Positions 63,609 to 64,000 of a DNA stretch of 64,000 nt are shown piece by piece. Under the pieces are notes generated by a model. The model ran no database searches and was not told the DNA's origin. It worked only from the letters and a program-made list of their open reading frames with translations. The DNA is taken from NCBI GenBank assembly GCA_021783235.1, contig JAJXUD010000002.1:26693-90692 (forward strand), read 5' to 3'. Within the stretch, counting starts at the first letter, position 1; every line of letters starts with the position of its first letter. The stretch is from Myxococcales bacterium (GTDB taxonomy: Bacteria > Myxococcota > Myxococcia > Myxococcales > JAKAPL01). Made by a program: the position numbers and the translations under genes.

Positions 63609-64000
63609 ATGGGACGTCACATCGGGGGATGGGCGCTGCTCTGGCTGCTCGGCCTTCTCGGCAGTCGCGCCGCCGCGGCGGAGTTCGGGAAGAGTTGTCC
63701 CGTCGAGCTCTGGGGAACTTCGGAGGCCGGTCCGGGCGCCCCGGCCCCCTCGGGCGGCTGGGCCGTCGTGGCGCTGCGCGGCGAGCAGATCGATCTCCAA
63801 CTCGCCGTCCGCCGCCGGGACGGTGGGCTGACCGGGCCGGCGAGCCTCGACCTCGAGGGGCCGCGCGGCCGGCGGCTCGAGGCCCGCCTCTTCCGGGAGG
63901 CCGGCCCCACCGACGACCGGCTCCTGCCCCAGGGCCCCGAGGGCTTTGCCGTCCCGCCGGACGCCCCGGTGACGCTCTGGGCCATCGTGGCCGTCCCAGC
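63609..64000 (+). CDS. Secreted protein, N-terminal part only (window edge)
   Basis: The 130 visible residues begin with a signal peptide (MGRHIGGWALLWLLGLLGSR). A beta-sandwich follows with GPASLDLEGPRGRRLEARLF and FREAG, similar in pattern to the N-terminal domain of the DUF4091 protein at 16218. A GGGAGGGGA ribosome site lies just upstream of the ATG at 63609. The frame is open to the window edge. The 241 bp upstream hold only its presumed promoter; short T-rich runs at 63424-63430 and 63544-63549 are noted but unexplained. Confidence 0.6.
   Translation, partial: MGRHIGGWALLWLLGLLGSRAAAAEFGKSCPVELWGTSEAGPGAPAPSGGWAVVALRGEQIDLQLAVRRRDGGLTGPASLDLEGPRGRRLEARLFREAGPTDDRLLPQGPEGFAVPPDAPVTLWAIVAVP

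Noticed and set aside
63617..63985. Leftward 122-aa frame at the right edge
   Set aside because: It is antisense to a gene with a good signal peptide and ribosome site, and its composition is Ser/Arg/Pro-rich.

Overview
The window is very GC-rich chromosomal DNA, most likely from a myxobacterium or close relative (Myxococcota). The sequence signs are Asp-Ala-Gly-Thr linkers and a MYXO-CTERM-like tail on a secreted protein, several large Cys-rich or low-complexity lipoproteins, a Hanks-type Ser/Thr kinase, frequent GTG/TTG starts, and many ATGA-coupled gene pairs. The phylum is an inference; there is no rRNA in the window.

Layout. 1-679: end of a TPM-domain membrane operon. 787-8395: a TetR-controlled drug-efflux locus (TetR, EmrB-like, EmrA-like and TolC-like proteins, then a quinone oxidoreductase) with a second EmrB-like pump transcribed divergently from overlapping promoters. 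8398-10181: lipoprotein and TPR protein. 10291-16098: housekeeping block gpsA, lolA, trmH, obgE, rpmA, rplU, gatB and a DUF962 membrane protein. 16218-18326: secreted DUF4091 protein. 18372-24628: tripartite RND efflux operon with a divergent MarR regulator and a palindromic operator.

24702-37676 is a mobile island of about 13 kb integrated in the 3' end of a tRNA-Gly(GCC) gene. It is bounded by 46-bp perfect direct repeats: the intact tRNA is on the right and a displaced 3' fragment is on the left. It carries a tRNA-adjacent tyrosine integrase, a second tyrosine recombinase, small HTH proteins, a DUF5681 protein, a replication module (DUF3987 protein and a primase-polymerase) and a defence cargo: a Cro-like regulator, a single-chain MmeI-type restriction-modification enzyme and an Mrr-type endonuclease. 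No capsid or tail gene is seen, so it looks like a phage-satellite-like or integrative mobilizable element. Two 31-bp near-perfect inverted repeats, each built from two 10-bp units 18 bp apart, flank the DUF3987 gene, and a cluster of TTCCGA motifs lies just upstream of the module. These are the most unusual non-coding signals in the window.

37744-64000: isoprenylcysteine methyltransferase-like protein, MsbA-like ABC exporter, two uncharacterised small proteins, a KGG stress protein, an SPFH/NfeD membrane pair beside a Ser/Thr kinase, tandem intramembrane proteases (RseP, PrsW-like), acetyl-CoA synthetase, a FadL-like porin, an MscS channel, a transpeptidase, an MFS/spermidine-synthase/TPR fusion, a Cys-rich lipoprotein, a glutaredoxin-TlpA fusion, a zinc-ribbon membrane protein, a large lipoprotein, and a coupled operon of a DapB-like oxidoreductase, two hot-dog dehydratase-like halves and a TatT-like protein. 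The last gene runs off the right edge.
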